Counted from the first letter of the stretch, positions 50,575-58,408 are shown. The stretch: DNA of 64,000 nucleotides from Planomonospora sp. ID67723 (GCF_015711605.1 NZ_JABTEZ010000001.1:2570001-2634000); one strand, 5' to 3'. Program-made: numbers and translations. The notes: generated by a model not told the origin, from the sequence alone.

Positions 50575-51266
50575 TGGCTGGCGGCAGCAACAGCTTCGAA
50601 GGCGGCACCAACGGTGTCGCCGTCAGCGTCGGCAACTCCGGCGGGGCGTCAGGGGATGCGTTCAACGAGGTCAGCGGCCTGACCTACGCCAACGCCCAGG
50701 CTGCGCATGGTGCCCTGTCCGGCTCGTGTGGCAGCAACGGGTACGGCGCCCTGGCTATGTCGGGATCGGGCACGCGGTGGGCGCGCATGTACATCCGTGC
50801 CACATCGTGGTCCAACCCCAGCAGCATCGAGTCGATGCGCATGATCTTCGGTACTAGGTATTTCTCGGCCCGCCCGAATGCCTCCGGACTCGTGGAGATC
50901 AAATACTTCAACGGGTCGTCGGACTCACTGCAGGCGACTGGCGCGGTCGCCGCCGCCACAAGCCAGTGGATTCGTCTGGAGATACAGGTCTCCACCCCGG
51001 CATCATCCCCGGCATCGTGCACCGTGCGGCTGTACAACGACGCAGACTCGCTCACCCCAAGCGAAACGATCACGGACGCGTCCACCGCGATCACCACCGG
51101 CACGTGGAGCCAGGCGCTTTTCGGCTACAACGTCTCATTCGGCGGGACTGCACACATCGACTCTGTGGCCTGGAGCGATGTGGACTGGCTGGGGCCGATC
51201 CTGCCGAACCCGCCCACCCTCCCGCCGCCATATCCGACTGCGGCACATCGCGCCTCACGCTGGTAG
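50574..51266 (+). CDS. Concanavalin A/LamG-like tail protein
   Basis: 230 residues. The pattern GTRWARMYIRATSWSNPSSI, SGLVEIKYFNGSSDSLQATG, WIRLEIQVSTP and CTVRLYNDADSLTPSETITD with a final HIDSVAWSDVDWLGP is a jelly-roll lectin fold, usual for carbohydrate-binding virion proteins. It may aid binding to host surface glycans. Confidence 0.7.
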   Translation: MAGGSNSFEGGTNGVAVSVGNSGGASGDAFNEVSGLTYANAQAAHGALSGSCGSNGYGALAMSGSGTRWARMYIRATSWSNPSSIESMRMIFGTRYFSARPNASGLVEIKYFNGSSDSLQATGAVAAATSQWIRLEIQVSTPASSPASCTVRLYNDADSLTPSETITDASTAITTGTWSQALFGYNVSFGGTAHIDSVAWSDVDWLGPILPNPPTLPPPYPTAAHRASRW

Positions 51267-51278
51267 GAGGGAGGCCCG

Positions 51279-52361
51279 GTGGCTCGTCTCGGCCGCGCAT
51301 ATCCCGCCCCGGCCCGTATCGTCGGCCCGGCCACACACCCCATCTCGGCCTCCATCACACTGGCGGAGTTCGAGACTGAGGCCGAGTGGCCTGCGCTCAC
51401 GATCACCACGCCGGATGCACGCGTCCTGCTCGCCGCCTTCGAGACCGAGGCCGAGTGGCCCGCGCTGACGCTGTCGTATGAGCAGCAGTTCACCCTGAGC
51501 GCCTTCGAGACCGAAGCCGAGTGGCCTGCACTGACGGTCACCACGCCGATCCTGCCGGGCGAGAACATCACCGCGGCGGGGCAAATCGAGTGGAACGGCA
51601 CCCTGTGGGGGGCCGGCACCGACTACCGGGTGCAGTCCGTCCAAGGGTGGGCGTCCCTGCCGGGCGTCAACAACCTCAACGTTGAGCGGCCGAGCCGGCA
51701 TGGGGCCTGGCCAGCGCGGAAGCTGGCGAACCAGCGGATCGTGACGATCCGCCTGCAACTGGATTCGATCACCGACCCCACTGCGATCGACGACCTGATC
51801 GACGATTTCGCGCTCGTCACCGGCCTGGACGAGGACGGCACCGAACTCCCGCTGGTCATCAAGGGTTACGGGTCGCCGCTGCTGGCGTATGGCGCGGTCA
51901 TTGACCGGGATCTGCCCATGGAGGGGGACTACAACGTCGGCGCCCCCACGGTCGGGCTGCTGATCGCCTGCTCCGATCCGCGTCTGTACGGGCTCACCCG
52001 GCACGGGACTACGGTCCCGCTCGACACTCCGACGGACCTCAGCAACGCCGGCAACGCCGCCACCCACCCGATCGTCCGCATTGAGGGGCCGGTCACCAAC
52101 CCGGCCCTGACGTGCGACACCGCGGCGGGCACGCGGACGCTCGCGTTCGAGCTGTCGCTGACCAGCTCGCAACGCCTGGACATCGACACCGACGCCGGTA
52201 CCGCCGACATCGATGGCGTGTCCTCCATCTCCTCACTGACCGGCTCCTCCGTTCCGGTCAGCGAGTTCGTGCTGGCCGCCGGCACGAACACGATCACCTA
52301 CAGCGCGGACTCCGGCGGCGCCGAGGGCGCCGACTTCCTGTGGCGCGACGCACGCACCTGA
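51279..52361 (+). CDS. Distal tail (Dit-like) protein with N-terminal repeats
   Basis: 360 residues. Residues 28-95 contain three near-identical units around FETEAEWPALT. The following part (GTDYRVQSVQGWASLPGVNN, RKLANQRIVTIRLQLDSITD, YGAVIDRDLPMEGDYNVGAP) fits siphovirus Dit/phage-tail domain proteins that join tube and tip. GTG start after GGAGGGAGG. Confidence 0.75.
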   Translation: MARLGRAYPAPARIVGPATHPISASITLAEFETEAEWPALTITTPDARVLLAAFETEAEWPALTLSYEQQFTLSAFETEAEWPALTVTTPILPGENITAAGQIEWNGTLWGAGTDYRVQSVQGWASLPGVNNLNVERPSRHGAWPARKLANQRIVTIRLQLDSITDPTAIDDLIDDFALVTGLDEDGTELPLVIKGYGSPLLAYGAVIDRDLPMEGDYNVGAPTVGLLIACSDPRLYGLTRHGTTVPLDTPTDLSNAGNAATHPIVRIEGPVTNPALTCDTAAGTRTLAFELSLTSSQRLDIDTDAGTADIDGVSSISSLTGSSVPVSEFVLAAGTNTITYSADSGGAEGADFLWRDART

Positions 52362-52380
52362 CACCGCTTGGAGGTGGGTG

Positions 52381-54180
52381 ATGGTCGCCTCTGTCCGCTC
52401 GACCTCCGTCACGGTGGTGTCCTCCGGGTCGGCCGGCGTCATCCGTGGAGAGGCCCGGGAGGGGGATGTGCTGCTGGCCATCCACTCGGTGGACGGCGGC
52501 AGCCTCTCGCAGCTCACCATCTCCGGCGGCTGGGAGCTGCTGTCCTCGCGCGCGGGCGGCTCGTGGGCCGGCACGAAAGTCTGGGGGCGGGTCGCTACCG
52601 CTTCCGAGCAGCAGGTGTACGGGGTCGGGCAGACATCCACCGCCGATGGTGTGGTGACGATCGTCGCGATCCGCGGCGCCGGCGACCTCGACGACATCGT
52701 CATCACCTCCGACAGCGGCCCGACCGCGCCCCCTGCCACCCCGGGCACCGGGTCTGGCCTTGATCTGCGGTACGCGGCGGGCCTGGAGTCGGTGCCTGCG
52801 TCGATCTCGTGGACGGTACCGACCGGGTATACGGAGCTGGTCGACGAACAGGCATCGGTGTGGACGTCGGCGGTGCTCGCCTCGCGGGCACTGTCGTCGT
52901 CTACGGCACTCGGCCAGGCGACGTTCGTCCCAACTCCGAGCGCGTTCGTCTCGCACGCGTTCACGATCGTGGTGCCGTCGGCGGCCTCGACGGAGCCGAC
53001 GCCGCCGGAGTATCCGGCTTACACGCCTGGCCGCGGCACCGCCCTGTACTCCTACCAGTTCCGGCGGTTGCTGGACGGACAGTTCTTGGGCGCGCTGGAC
53101 CTGTCGGACGTGTCGTTCGACAAGCGGATCCTGCAGCCGGGCAGCCTCAGCGCGAAGATCGACATCCCGAATCGGACGGTCGCTGACGTCGTCGCCTCCA
53201 TCATCCCGCGAGACGCCTCCACCCTCACCGCAGGGCCAGGCGTCATCGTGTGCGACATCTGGCGGGCCGGAGAGCCGTGGGGTGAGTACTGGATCACCGG
53301 GGCGACCGTCGGTCGATCCGGGGAGGGCACCCCCTCCATCCAGCTCCGCGGTTCCACGCTGGAGGCGTACCTGCTGCACGTCGAGCTGCAGGACGACCTC
53401 ACCTACACCGGCCAAGACCAGGTCGACATCGCCCGAGACCTGATCGAGCACATGGCCTCCCAGGATTACGCGGACCTCGGACTGATCCTGCAGTCCGGCG
53501 TGTCCGGCGCCTTGCGCACCATCAGCTACCGGGAGAGCGACGGCGGTACCTACGGCCAACGCCTGGTCGAGCTCGCCGAGCTGGACGACGGCTTCGAGTG
53601 GGGCATCAACATCACCGCCGGATCCTCCGGCATCGAGCGGCATTGGGTGTGGGCGGACCAGCTCGGCCAGCAATCACCAGCCCTGCATGTTTTCTCCGAC
53701 GGCCGGCATGGCGGTGACATCTTGGAGTGGCGCGAGGAGATCGACGCCCTGCGTGGCGCCACCCGGTGGCGGGCCCGCGGCGGCACCCCCTCCTCCGGGG
53801 ACGCCTCCACCGTGTCCACGCCGCTCGTCTCGGCGGTGCATGAGGCGAGCGCGCACCTGGCGGCCGGCTGGCCGCGACTGGACCGCACCCTCTCCAAATC
53901 CAGCGTGACGGTACAGCAGACGCTGGAGGACTACGCCGCCTACTGGGCCACGGTCGCCCCGGGTGCGCTGCGGGTGGACTCCATCACCGTTGCGCTCGGC
54001 GCACAGCCGAGCTTCACTCCCAACAGCTTGGGGGATGCGGCGCGGATCTACCTCGACAACGAATGGCACGAAGCCTCGTGGAGGACCCGCCGGATCATCG
54101 GCGTCGGCATCACCCCCACCAGCAAGCAGCACGGCAAAGAGGTTGCCCGACTCATCCTCGAAGGAGCCGACGTTGAGTGA
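52381..54180 (+). CDS. Minor tail protein (Gp37/tail-hub-like) with shared N-terminal domain
   Basis: 599 residues from ATG 52381 (GGAGGTGGG upstream; a GTG at 52378 is also possible). Residues 1-205 are homologous to the start of the protein at 32055. The rest (FRRLLDGQFLGALDLSDVSF, WITGATVGRSGEGTPSIQLR, RDLIEHMASQDYADLGLILQ, TLEDYAAYWATVAPGALRVD) resembles ReqiPepy6 gp37-like/tail-hub proteins of actinophages that form the tip. Confidence 0.78.
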   Translation: MVASVRSTSVTVVSSGSAGVIRGEAREGDVLLAIHSVDGGSLSQLTISGGWELLSSRAGGSWAGTKVWGRVATASEQQVYGVGQTSTADGVVTIVAIRGAGDLDDIVITSDSGPTAPPATPGTGSGLDLRYAAGLESVPASISWTVPTGYTELVDEQASVWTSAVLASRALSSSTALGQATFVPTPSAFVSHAFTIVVPSAASTEPTPPEYPAYTPGRGTALYSYQFRRLLDGQFLGALDLSDVSFDKRILQPGSLSAKIDIPNRTVADVVASIIPRDASTLTAGPGVIVCDIWRAGEPWGEYWITGATVGRSGEGTPSIQLRGSTLEAYLLHVELQDDLTYTGQDQVDIARDLIEHMASQDYADLGLILQSGVSGALRTISYRESDGGTYGQRLVELAELDDGFEWGINITAGSSGIERHWVWADQLGQQSPALHVFSDGRHGGDILEWREEIDALRGATRWRARGGTPSSGDASTVSTPLVSAVHEASAHLAAGWPRLDRTLSKSSVTVQQTLEDYAAYWATVAPGALRVDSITVALGAQPSFTPNSLGDAARIYLDNEWHEASWRTRRIIGVGITPTSKQHGKEVARLILEGADVE

Positions 54181-54571
54181 GAACCGGTACCCGGGCGACC
54201 CCATGCAGGACCTACGAGACCTGCAGCGGGCCATGGGCGAGCAGCAGGCCACCCAGCAGCGCCAGCCCCTAACGGAGGCGACGCTTGGGTGGATCCTCCA
54301 CAACATGGCCACCCCCAGTGCGGCGGCGGCCGGCTGTCACATCTTCGCCTCCGGAGGGCAGCCGTACGCGGTCGACTCCTCCGGCGTGGTGTGGTCGATG
54401 CGACACCGGCGCGGGGCCGCGGTCTCCGACCCGTCTGTGTCGGTGTCGTCCGCTCCGGCGTCGTATGACCAGTCGCACATCCAATCGCTGGTCAACGCCG
54501 TGCAGTCCTTGAACACGGCGGTGGTCGCGTTGATCACGTCGCTTGAAAACAGCGACCAGATCTCCTCCTGA
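54173..54571 (+). CDS. Hypothetical tail-tip associated protein (TTG start)
   Basis: 132 residues. TTG 54173 follows AAGGAGCCGACG and overlaps the previous stop. N-terminal LRDLQRAMGEQQATQQRQPL, a central IFASGGQPYAVDSSGVVWSM and a helical end. It closes the tail operon. Confidence 0.65.
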   Translation: MSENRYPGDPMQDLRDLQRAMGEQQATQQRQPLTEATLGWILHNMATPSAAAAGCHIFASGGQPYAVDSSGVVWSMRHRRGAAVSDPSVSVSSAPASYDQSHIQSLVNAVQSLNTAVVALITSLENSDQISS

Positions 54572-54574
54572 ACC

Positions 54575-54629
54575 GGTGCCGCCCGCGCGGGGCTTGAAAC
54601 TCCACCCAAAGGGACGCGCGGGCGGCGCC
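54575..54629 (+). terminator. Terminator at the end of the tail genes
   Basis: A 15-base-pair stem (54575-54589 with 54615-54629, one G-T wobble) followed by CCCTTCTTCTTC. It separates tail from lysis genes. Confidence 0.75.
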
Positions 54630-54682
54630 CCCTTCTTCTTCGATCGGCCTCGGGCCGTACCCCTATAGCAAGGAGCGCCGGT

Positions 54683-55018
54683 GTGACCGAGCAGCCTGGA
54701 GTCGATGTCGCCCTAGCTGAGCTGAGGGGGCTCCTGAAAGAGGGGTTCGCCAAATTAGACGGCCAGGTCGCGTTGGTCATTCAGCGGCTCGACCACGTTG
54801 ACGCCAGGCACGCCGAGCTGGTCCGGCGCGTGGACGAGGACCGGGCGGTCTCCGCAGTACGCAACGACGCCGCAGAGAAGCGTCTGGACGCGTTGGAGCG
54901 GGACGCCGTCACCCGCCCGCAACTCGCAGAGCGGACCCGGCAGATCATCGCGATCGTCGGCGTGATGCTCACCGCCGCGAGCCTGCTGGTTGCCCTGGTG
55001 CTCGGCCTCATGAAGTAA
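54683..55018 (+). CDS. Membrane-anchored coiled-coil protein, holin-like
   Basis: 111 residues. A coiled coil (ELRGLLKEGFAKLDGQVALV ... DEDRAVSAVRNDAAEKRLDA) leads to one C-terminal membrane helix (IIAIVGVMLTAASLLVALVL). The layout resembles XhlA-type lysis proteins and it lies directly before the endolysin. AAGGAG precedes the GTG. Confidence 0.7.
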   Translation: MTEQPGVDVALAELRGLLKEGFAKLDGQVALVIQRLDHVDARHAELVRRVDEDRAVSAVRNDAAEKRLDALERDAVTRPQLAERTRQIIAIVGVMLTAASLLVALVLGLMK

Positions 55019-55046
55019 CCCCCGCTACCCCGCAAGGAGGTTGGCC

Positions 55047-55796
55047 ATGAAGTTCGTGTCCCGATCGGGCTGGGGTGCTCGTGGCCCGAAGTCCGTGACC
55101 CGGCTGTCGTCTGCCCGCGGTGTCAAGGTCCATTACGTCGGGTCCCCGGTGACGAGCGTGCCGGCGGTGAAGTGCGCGACCGGTTGCCGCAACAAGATCC
55201 GGGCGATCCAGCGCCAGCACATGGACGGCAACGGCTGGTCCGATATTGCGTACAACCTGCTTGTCTGCGAGCACGGTGTCGTCTGGGAAGGCCGTGGTGC
55301 CCGGGTGATGAGCGCGGCGAACGGGCCCGGCCTCAACTCCGGCCACTACGCGGTGTGCGCCCTCATCGGGTCGAAGGGGCTGACGGAGCCCACCGACGCG
55401 CTCCTGGACGGTCTCCGGGACGCGATCGAGTACCTGCGCAAGTACGGCGCTGGCAACGAGATCAAGGGGCACCGAGACGGCTACAGCACCTCCTGCCCCG
55501 GGCCGCAGCTCTACGCGTGGGTGAAGGCCGGCGCGCCTCGCCCGAAGTCCACAAACCCCACGGAGGCGATGGTGAAGAAGCTCCCGCTCCTGAAGAAGGG
55601 CAGCAAGGGCGTCCACGTCAAGACCATGCACTACCTGCTGCTGGCCCGGGATTACGCCGGCCTGGACGGCGTGGATGACATGACGTTCACCGGCGCCCAT
55701 GAGGCCGGTATCCGCGGCCTGCAGAAGGCGGCCGGTATCGACGTTGACGGCCTCGTCGGGAACGACACGTGGGCCGTGCTGCTCCGGGTCGCCTGA
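55047..55796 (+). CDS. Endolysin: N-acetylmuramoyl-L-alanine amidase with peptidoglycan-binding domain
   Basis: 249 residues. The PGRP/amidase_2 domain (about 1-160) has zinc ligands His29 (KVHYVG), His142 (KGHRDG) and Cys150 (TSCPGP), plus WSDIAYNLLVCEHGVVWEGR. A C-terminal peptidoglycan-binding domain (LLKKGSKGVHVKTMHYLLLA ... VDGLVGNDTWAVLLRVA) targets the wall. ATG 55047 is seven bases after AAGGAGG. Confidence 0.93.
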   Translation: MKFVSRSGWGARGPKSVTRLSSARGVKVHYVGSPVTSVPAVKCATGCRNKIRAIQRQHMDGNGWSDIAYNLLVCEHGVVWEGRGARVMSAANGPGLNSGHYAVCALIGSKGLTEPTDALLDGLRDAIEYLRKYGAGNEIKGHRDGYSTSCPGPQLYAWVKAGAPRPKSTNPTEAMVKKLPLLKKGSKGVHVKTMHYLLLARDYAGLDGVDDMTFTGAHEAGIRGLQKAAGIDVDGLVGNDTWAVLLRVA

Positions 55797-55874
55797 CCAA
55801 CTGATCCGCAACTGAGAAGCGGTAACCCCTGTCTCCCGCCACCGTGGCGGGCCGTCCCTGAGGAGGGGCAACAC

Positions 55875-56087
55875 ATGCAGATCTCCAAGTACTGGAAGAG
55901 CGTCCTGGCCACGCTCGGCGCGACCGTCGTCGCCGCCGAGGCCATCGTCGATGACTCCGTCGTCACCGACAACGAGTGGGTGAACCTGGGTATCGCTGCG
56001 CTCACCGCGGTCGGCGTGTACCTGGTGCCGAACAAGAACGACGGTCGGACGCCGGGTTACCGGGGCGACCACGGCGCCCCGTACTGA
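55875..56087 (+). CDS. Holin
   Basis: 70 residues with two hydrophobic helices (SVLATLGATVVAAEAIVDD and WVNLGIAALTAVGVYLVPN) around a short acidic loop and a charged C-terminus. GAGGAGG precedes the ATG. It follows the endolysin, a common order in actinophages. Confidence 0.8.
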   Translation: MQISKYWKSVLATLGATVVAAEAIVDDSVVTDNEWVNLGIAALTAVGVYLVPNKNDGRTPGYRGDHGAPY

Positions 56088-56413
56088 CGTAGCCTGATCG
56101 TGACGTCTCTGCCGGGTGAGGAGTAACGGCACCTGAGGGTGCTGCCAACACCGGGAGAACCCTGGCGTCGTGAGGCGTCGGGCGGGACGGCACAGCGCTA
56201 CGCGCGGCCAGGCCGTATCGAGATCCGGCGGGGGTCAGCTCCCCGCATTCATCCCCTCGTCCGCTTCTGGCGGTCGAGTGCCAGCCCTCGGGCTGTTGCG
56301 TGCCCCCGCCCCCATCACCCCGGGGGTGGGGGCGTCTTATTGCCAGATACGGCAAAAAGGCAGGTCAGCCCCTTTTTCCCGGATCTGGGAAAAAGGACAA
56401 AACGGGAGGCGCG
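56088..56413 (+). other. Non-coding region with several stable hairpins
   Basis: 326 bases with no convincing gene (three overlapping open frames are low-complexity and mutually exclusive). Features: a simple GCACC/GGGTGC hairpin near 56130; a G-rich terminator-like stem near 56307-56336; and a perfect 10-base-pair inverted repeat CCTTTTTCCC (56371-56380)/GGGAAAAAGG (56387-56396), strikingly AT-rich, just before the next ribosome binding site. A structured untranslated RNA or operator is possible. Confidence 0.45.
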
Positions 56414-56650
56414 ATGGCCCGCATGCTCGGTTCCGGCGCCTACTACGGCATCCCCTGTATGTGCTGCAACGGGCCCCGCGCCGTGCGGGTAGAGCGTCGG
56501 AGGGAGGAGCGGGCGTGGCGGGCGGAACTCCACCCGCGCGTTCTGATTCCGGCGCCCGGCGATGACCCGTCCGAATGCGGTCACGGTTGCAACGGAGACT
56601 GCCTCGTCTCCGGCTCGGAGTTGTGCTCCTTCGTCTGTCACCCCGACTGA
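56414..56650 (+). CDS. Cys-rich small protein after the lysis genes
   Basis: 78 residues. YGIPCMCCNGPRAVRVERRR and a C-terminal CGHGCNGDC with FVCHP make a compact Cys-rich protein, probably zinc-binding. ATG follows CGGGAGG. A short gene of this kind is common beyond actinophage lysis cassettes. Function unknown. Confidence 0.6.
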   Translation: MARMLGSGAYYGIPCMCCNGPRAVRVERRREERAWRAELHPRVLIPAPGDDPSECGHGCNGDCLVSGSELCSFVCHPD

Positions 56651-56950
56651 CCCGCTACCCTGCTCAGTGGAGCCCCTGGTCGTCCGGCCGATGGCCTGGG
56701 GCTCCGCAGCCATACCCAGCGCCCGTCCCTCTTTGGAGGGGCGGGCGTTTTCGTCGTGCTTGGAGACGTTCCGCCCGTAGCGGCGCAAAGATCTACCGAA
56801 CCGACACATCGATAGTCGGCGCTCCAGCTTTGCCTAGCTGACAACGGGAAATGCGAGCTCAGCGTCCTCCTGCATGCCAAAGTGTGGCGGGGGCGGTCTA
56901 TACGGGGGTTGGGCCGGTACGTACACTCAAGTCCTCGACAGGTGACATAA
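56651..56950 (+). promoter_or_regulatory. Late-operon end and upstream region of the HicA-like gene
   Basis: 300 bases without a gene. It contains the terminator listed next, then an AT-richer stretch with TACACT (56926-56931) that may be the -10 of the HicA-like module. Nothing tRNA-like was seen. Confidence 0.4.
56720..56751 (+). terminator. Late-region terminator
   Basis: A 12-base-pair stem (56720-56731 with 56736-56747, one T-G wobble, loop TTTG) followed by TTTT. It is the clearest end point of prophage late transcription. Confidence 0.85.
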
Positions 56951-57163
56951 GTGGGCAGACCACGACACAAGACCAAGGAGTTCGAAGCTGTCCTCAAGGA
57001 GGCCGAAGCCAAAGGTTGGACCGTCACCTTAGGAGGGAACGGTCACTACAAGATGTACTGTCCGTGCCCTCGCAAGTGCAAGAAGACCATGGCGGGTACG
57101 CCATCCGACCCGAACTACCTGAGAAACCTACTAGGTCAGTTGAACCGAGTGACCTGCTGGTGA
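56951..57163 (+). CDS. HicA-like toxin-type protein
   Basis: 70 residues. EFEAVLKEAEAKGWTVTLGG followed by NGHYKMYCPC and GTPSDPNYLRNLLGQL matches the HicA double-stranded-RNA-binding-like fold, with His in GHYK as the expected catalytic residue. An added Cys cluster (CPCPRKC) is specific to this subgroup. GTG start after AGGTGA. It is followed eight bases later by a partner gene. No RelE/Fic-type toxin is near. Confidence 0.72.
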   Translation: MGRPRHKTKEFEAVLKEAEAKGWTVTLGGNGHYKMYCPCPRKCKKTMAGTPSDPNYLRNLLGQLNRVTCW

Positions 57164-57171
57164 GGAGCAGC

Positions 57172-57525
57172 ATGACCCACTATCTGATCATGGATCTGGG
57201 CTTCGTCTGCAAGGGACCAGGTGACACCGACGACGCGTTCGACGCTTTCTCTGACCGGGTCCTGGACGAGCTCATCAAACTCCAGATGTCGGGCGACGTC
57301 GGTATCGTCGGCGACCCAGACATCACCGCCAGCCTGACGGAGCGCACCATGTCCATCCTGCTGGGCATCGAGGCATCCACTCTGCAGGACGCAGACCGTC
57401 TCTTCATGGCCAACGTCCGGTGCGCGCTCCACGCGGCCGGATGCCACACGGCCGGCTGGCCGAACTACGAGCCTGCGGAGAACGACTTCCCGCCTGCACG
57501 TAAGGCGGAGTTCGCCGAAGCTTGA
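57172..57525 (+). CDS. Partner of the HicA-like gene (possible antitoxin), uncharacterised
   Basis: 117 residues from ATG 57172 after GAGGAGCAG. DLGFVCKGPGDTDDAFDAFS with DPDITASLTERTMSILLGIE suggests an alpha/beta ferredoxin-like fold resembling the N-terminal part of HicB-type proteins, but it lacks an obvious HTH. It ends at a very strong terminator, so the pair is one unit. Confidence 0.6.
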   Translation: MTHYLIMDLGFVCKGPGDTDDAFDAFSDRVLDELIKLQMSGDVGIVGDPDITASLTERTMSILLGIEASTLQDADRLFMANVRCALHAAGCHTAGWPNYEPAENDFPPARKAEFAEA

Positions 57526-57537
57526 CCCCTGGCACGC

Positions 57538-57573
57538 GTACGGCCCCCGCACCTACGGGTGCGGGGGCCGTAC
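57538..57573 (+). terminator. Terminator after the HicA-like module
   Basis: A perfect 16-base-pair stem (57538-57553 with 57558-57573) closed by the tetraloop TACG, which matches the very stable UNCG class. It ends the plus-strand module before convergent minus-strand genes. Confidence 0.85.
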
Positions 57574-57587
57574 TGCTGTCTGAGGTA

Positions 57588-57752
57588 CTACTCGTCTCGG
57601 GGCTGGAACCAGGTGTCGAAGAACTCCTCGCCGCCGATGACGCTGAACCCCTCGCGGCGCTCCCATACCCTCCGGCAGGCGGGGCACATCCACTCGTCCG
57701 GGCCGTGGATCGGGTCCACCGGAGGGTTGCAGGAGTGCTCGGCGCGGTCCAC
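57588..57752 (-). CDS. Small zinc-ribbon protein (54 residues)
   Basis: Minus-strand GTG at 57752 follows AGAGGAGCC. The protein has a CNPPVDPIHGPDEWMCPACR stretch and FSVIGGEEFFDTWFQPRDE. It is a short relative of the proteins at 28225 and 28560 of the same element. A longer reading from 57929 would cross the non-coding repeat segment and is rejected. Confidence 0.6.
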   Translation of the reverse strand: MDRAEHSCNPPVDPIHGPDEWMCPACRRVWERREGFSVIGGEEFFDTWFQPRDE

Positions 57753-57826
57753 GGCTCCTCTTCTGGGGTCTGGTATCGAGCGTACGGGGGACGGATGTCG
57801 GGCGGTGGTGCTACGGTCGGAACCAC

Positions 57827-57904
57827 CTCGGCCCCGCGCACGCGGGGATGATCCGTGGCCCTGTCTGAAAAGACAGTCGGCCCCGCTCTGGCGGGGATGA
57901 AGCC
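57827..57904 (+). CRISPR. Two type I-E CRISPR-repeat-like units (mini-array or repeat mimic)
   Basis: Two 29-base units (57827-57855 and 57876-57904) share 22 of 29 bases. Each has the I-E stem (CCCCGCG..CGCGGGG and CCCCGC..GCGGGG) followed by GATGA; unit 1 ends ATGATCCG, in the place of the 8-base crRNA handle, and agrees with the E. coli I-E repeat at 20 of 29 bases. Between them are only 20 bases, able to form CTGTCT-GAAA-AGACAG, rather than a 32-base spacer. No cas gene is present. A terminator follows at once. Possibly an RNA anti-CRISPR or degenerate array; chance hairpins cannot be excluded. Confidence 0.55.
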
Positions 57905-57930
57905 CCGCCCGTAGGCGGGGCTTTCTCATT
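57901..57930 (+). terminator. Terminator closing the repeat-like non-coding segment
   Basis: AGCCCCGCC (57901-57909) pairs with GGCGGGGCT (57914-57922), loop CGTA, followed by TTTCTCATT on the plus strand. It overlaps the end of unit 2 and the stop of the minus-strand gene at 57926. Confidence 0.8.
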
Positions 57931-58408
57931 GCGTCAGTGCCTGCTCCAGCAGCCGCCGGATCGCCGCCGCCTGAGACTCGCCCTCCTGGCGGACAGCATC
58001 TACCCGCTTCTCCAAGTCCTCACCGAGGCGAATCTTGATGGGCTTGCCGCCCACTGTCACCGGCCGGCCCGGGCCGCGCTCCTCCTCCAGCTCACCGAAG
58101 TACTTCTCGACGATGCCGTCGCTGCTGTTCTTCAGCAGCCAGGTTTGCGCGGCCTCGTCGTCGAGGAACTCGTAGTACTCCGGGCCGTTGAATTCGGCGG
58201 TGAAGTTGTAGTAGCGGACCCACCGGCCGCCCTTGGTGCGGTACAGGCGCTCGTAGCCGACCTGTCCGCCAGAGATGACGCCGCGGTGGTTGTTGCCGTC
58301 CCAGTAGGTGTCCTCGTCGATCTGCTCGACGCAGGTGTTCGGGTCGAACCAGCCGAGCAGGGTCTTCTCCTCGTAGGGGTCGCGGCTGTAGACGTTGACG
58401 CGTGCCAT
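57926..58408 (-). CDS. Ribbon-helix-helix-like protein
   Basis: 160 residues. The N-terminal ~105 residues (VNVYSRDPYEEKTLLGWFDP, YDNFTAEF-like YYNFTAEFNGPEYYEFLDDE, EAAQTWLLKNSSD) form a separate domain common in actinobacterial mobile elements. The C-terminus GKPIKIRLGEDLEKRVDAVR, then EGESQAAAIRRLLEQAL, is a ribbon-helix-helix DNA-binding motif. AGGAG precedes the ATG. Probably an autoregulator or antitoxin-like protein. Confidence 0.72.
   Translation of the reverse strand: MARVNVYSRDPYEEKTLLGWFDPNTCVEQIDEDTYWDGNNHRGVISGGQVGYERLYRTKGGRWVRYYNFTAEFNGPEYYEFLDDEAAQTWLLKNSSDGIVEKYFGELEEERGPGRPVTVGGKPIKIRLGEDLEKRVDAVRQEGESQAAAIRRLLEQALTQ

Noticed and set aside
56088-56200. A known riboswitch class (cobalamin or ydaO type)
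   Set aside because: Short GGTGAGGAGTAAC-like pieces looked suggestive, but no conserved riboswitch core could be assembled and the gene context (lysis region) does not fit.
56139-56565. Overlapping frames of 117 and 131 codons after the holin
   Set aside because: Arg/Pro/Ala-biased translations with no ribosome binding site; they conflict with the better supported gene at 56414.
57827-57904. A functional CRISPR array
   Set aside because: Only two units, 49 bases apart with a 20-base structured spacer, unit 2 is diverged and no cas genes occur in the window. It is kept as a repeat-like element, not an immunity array.
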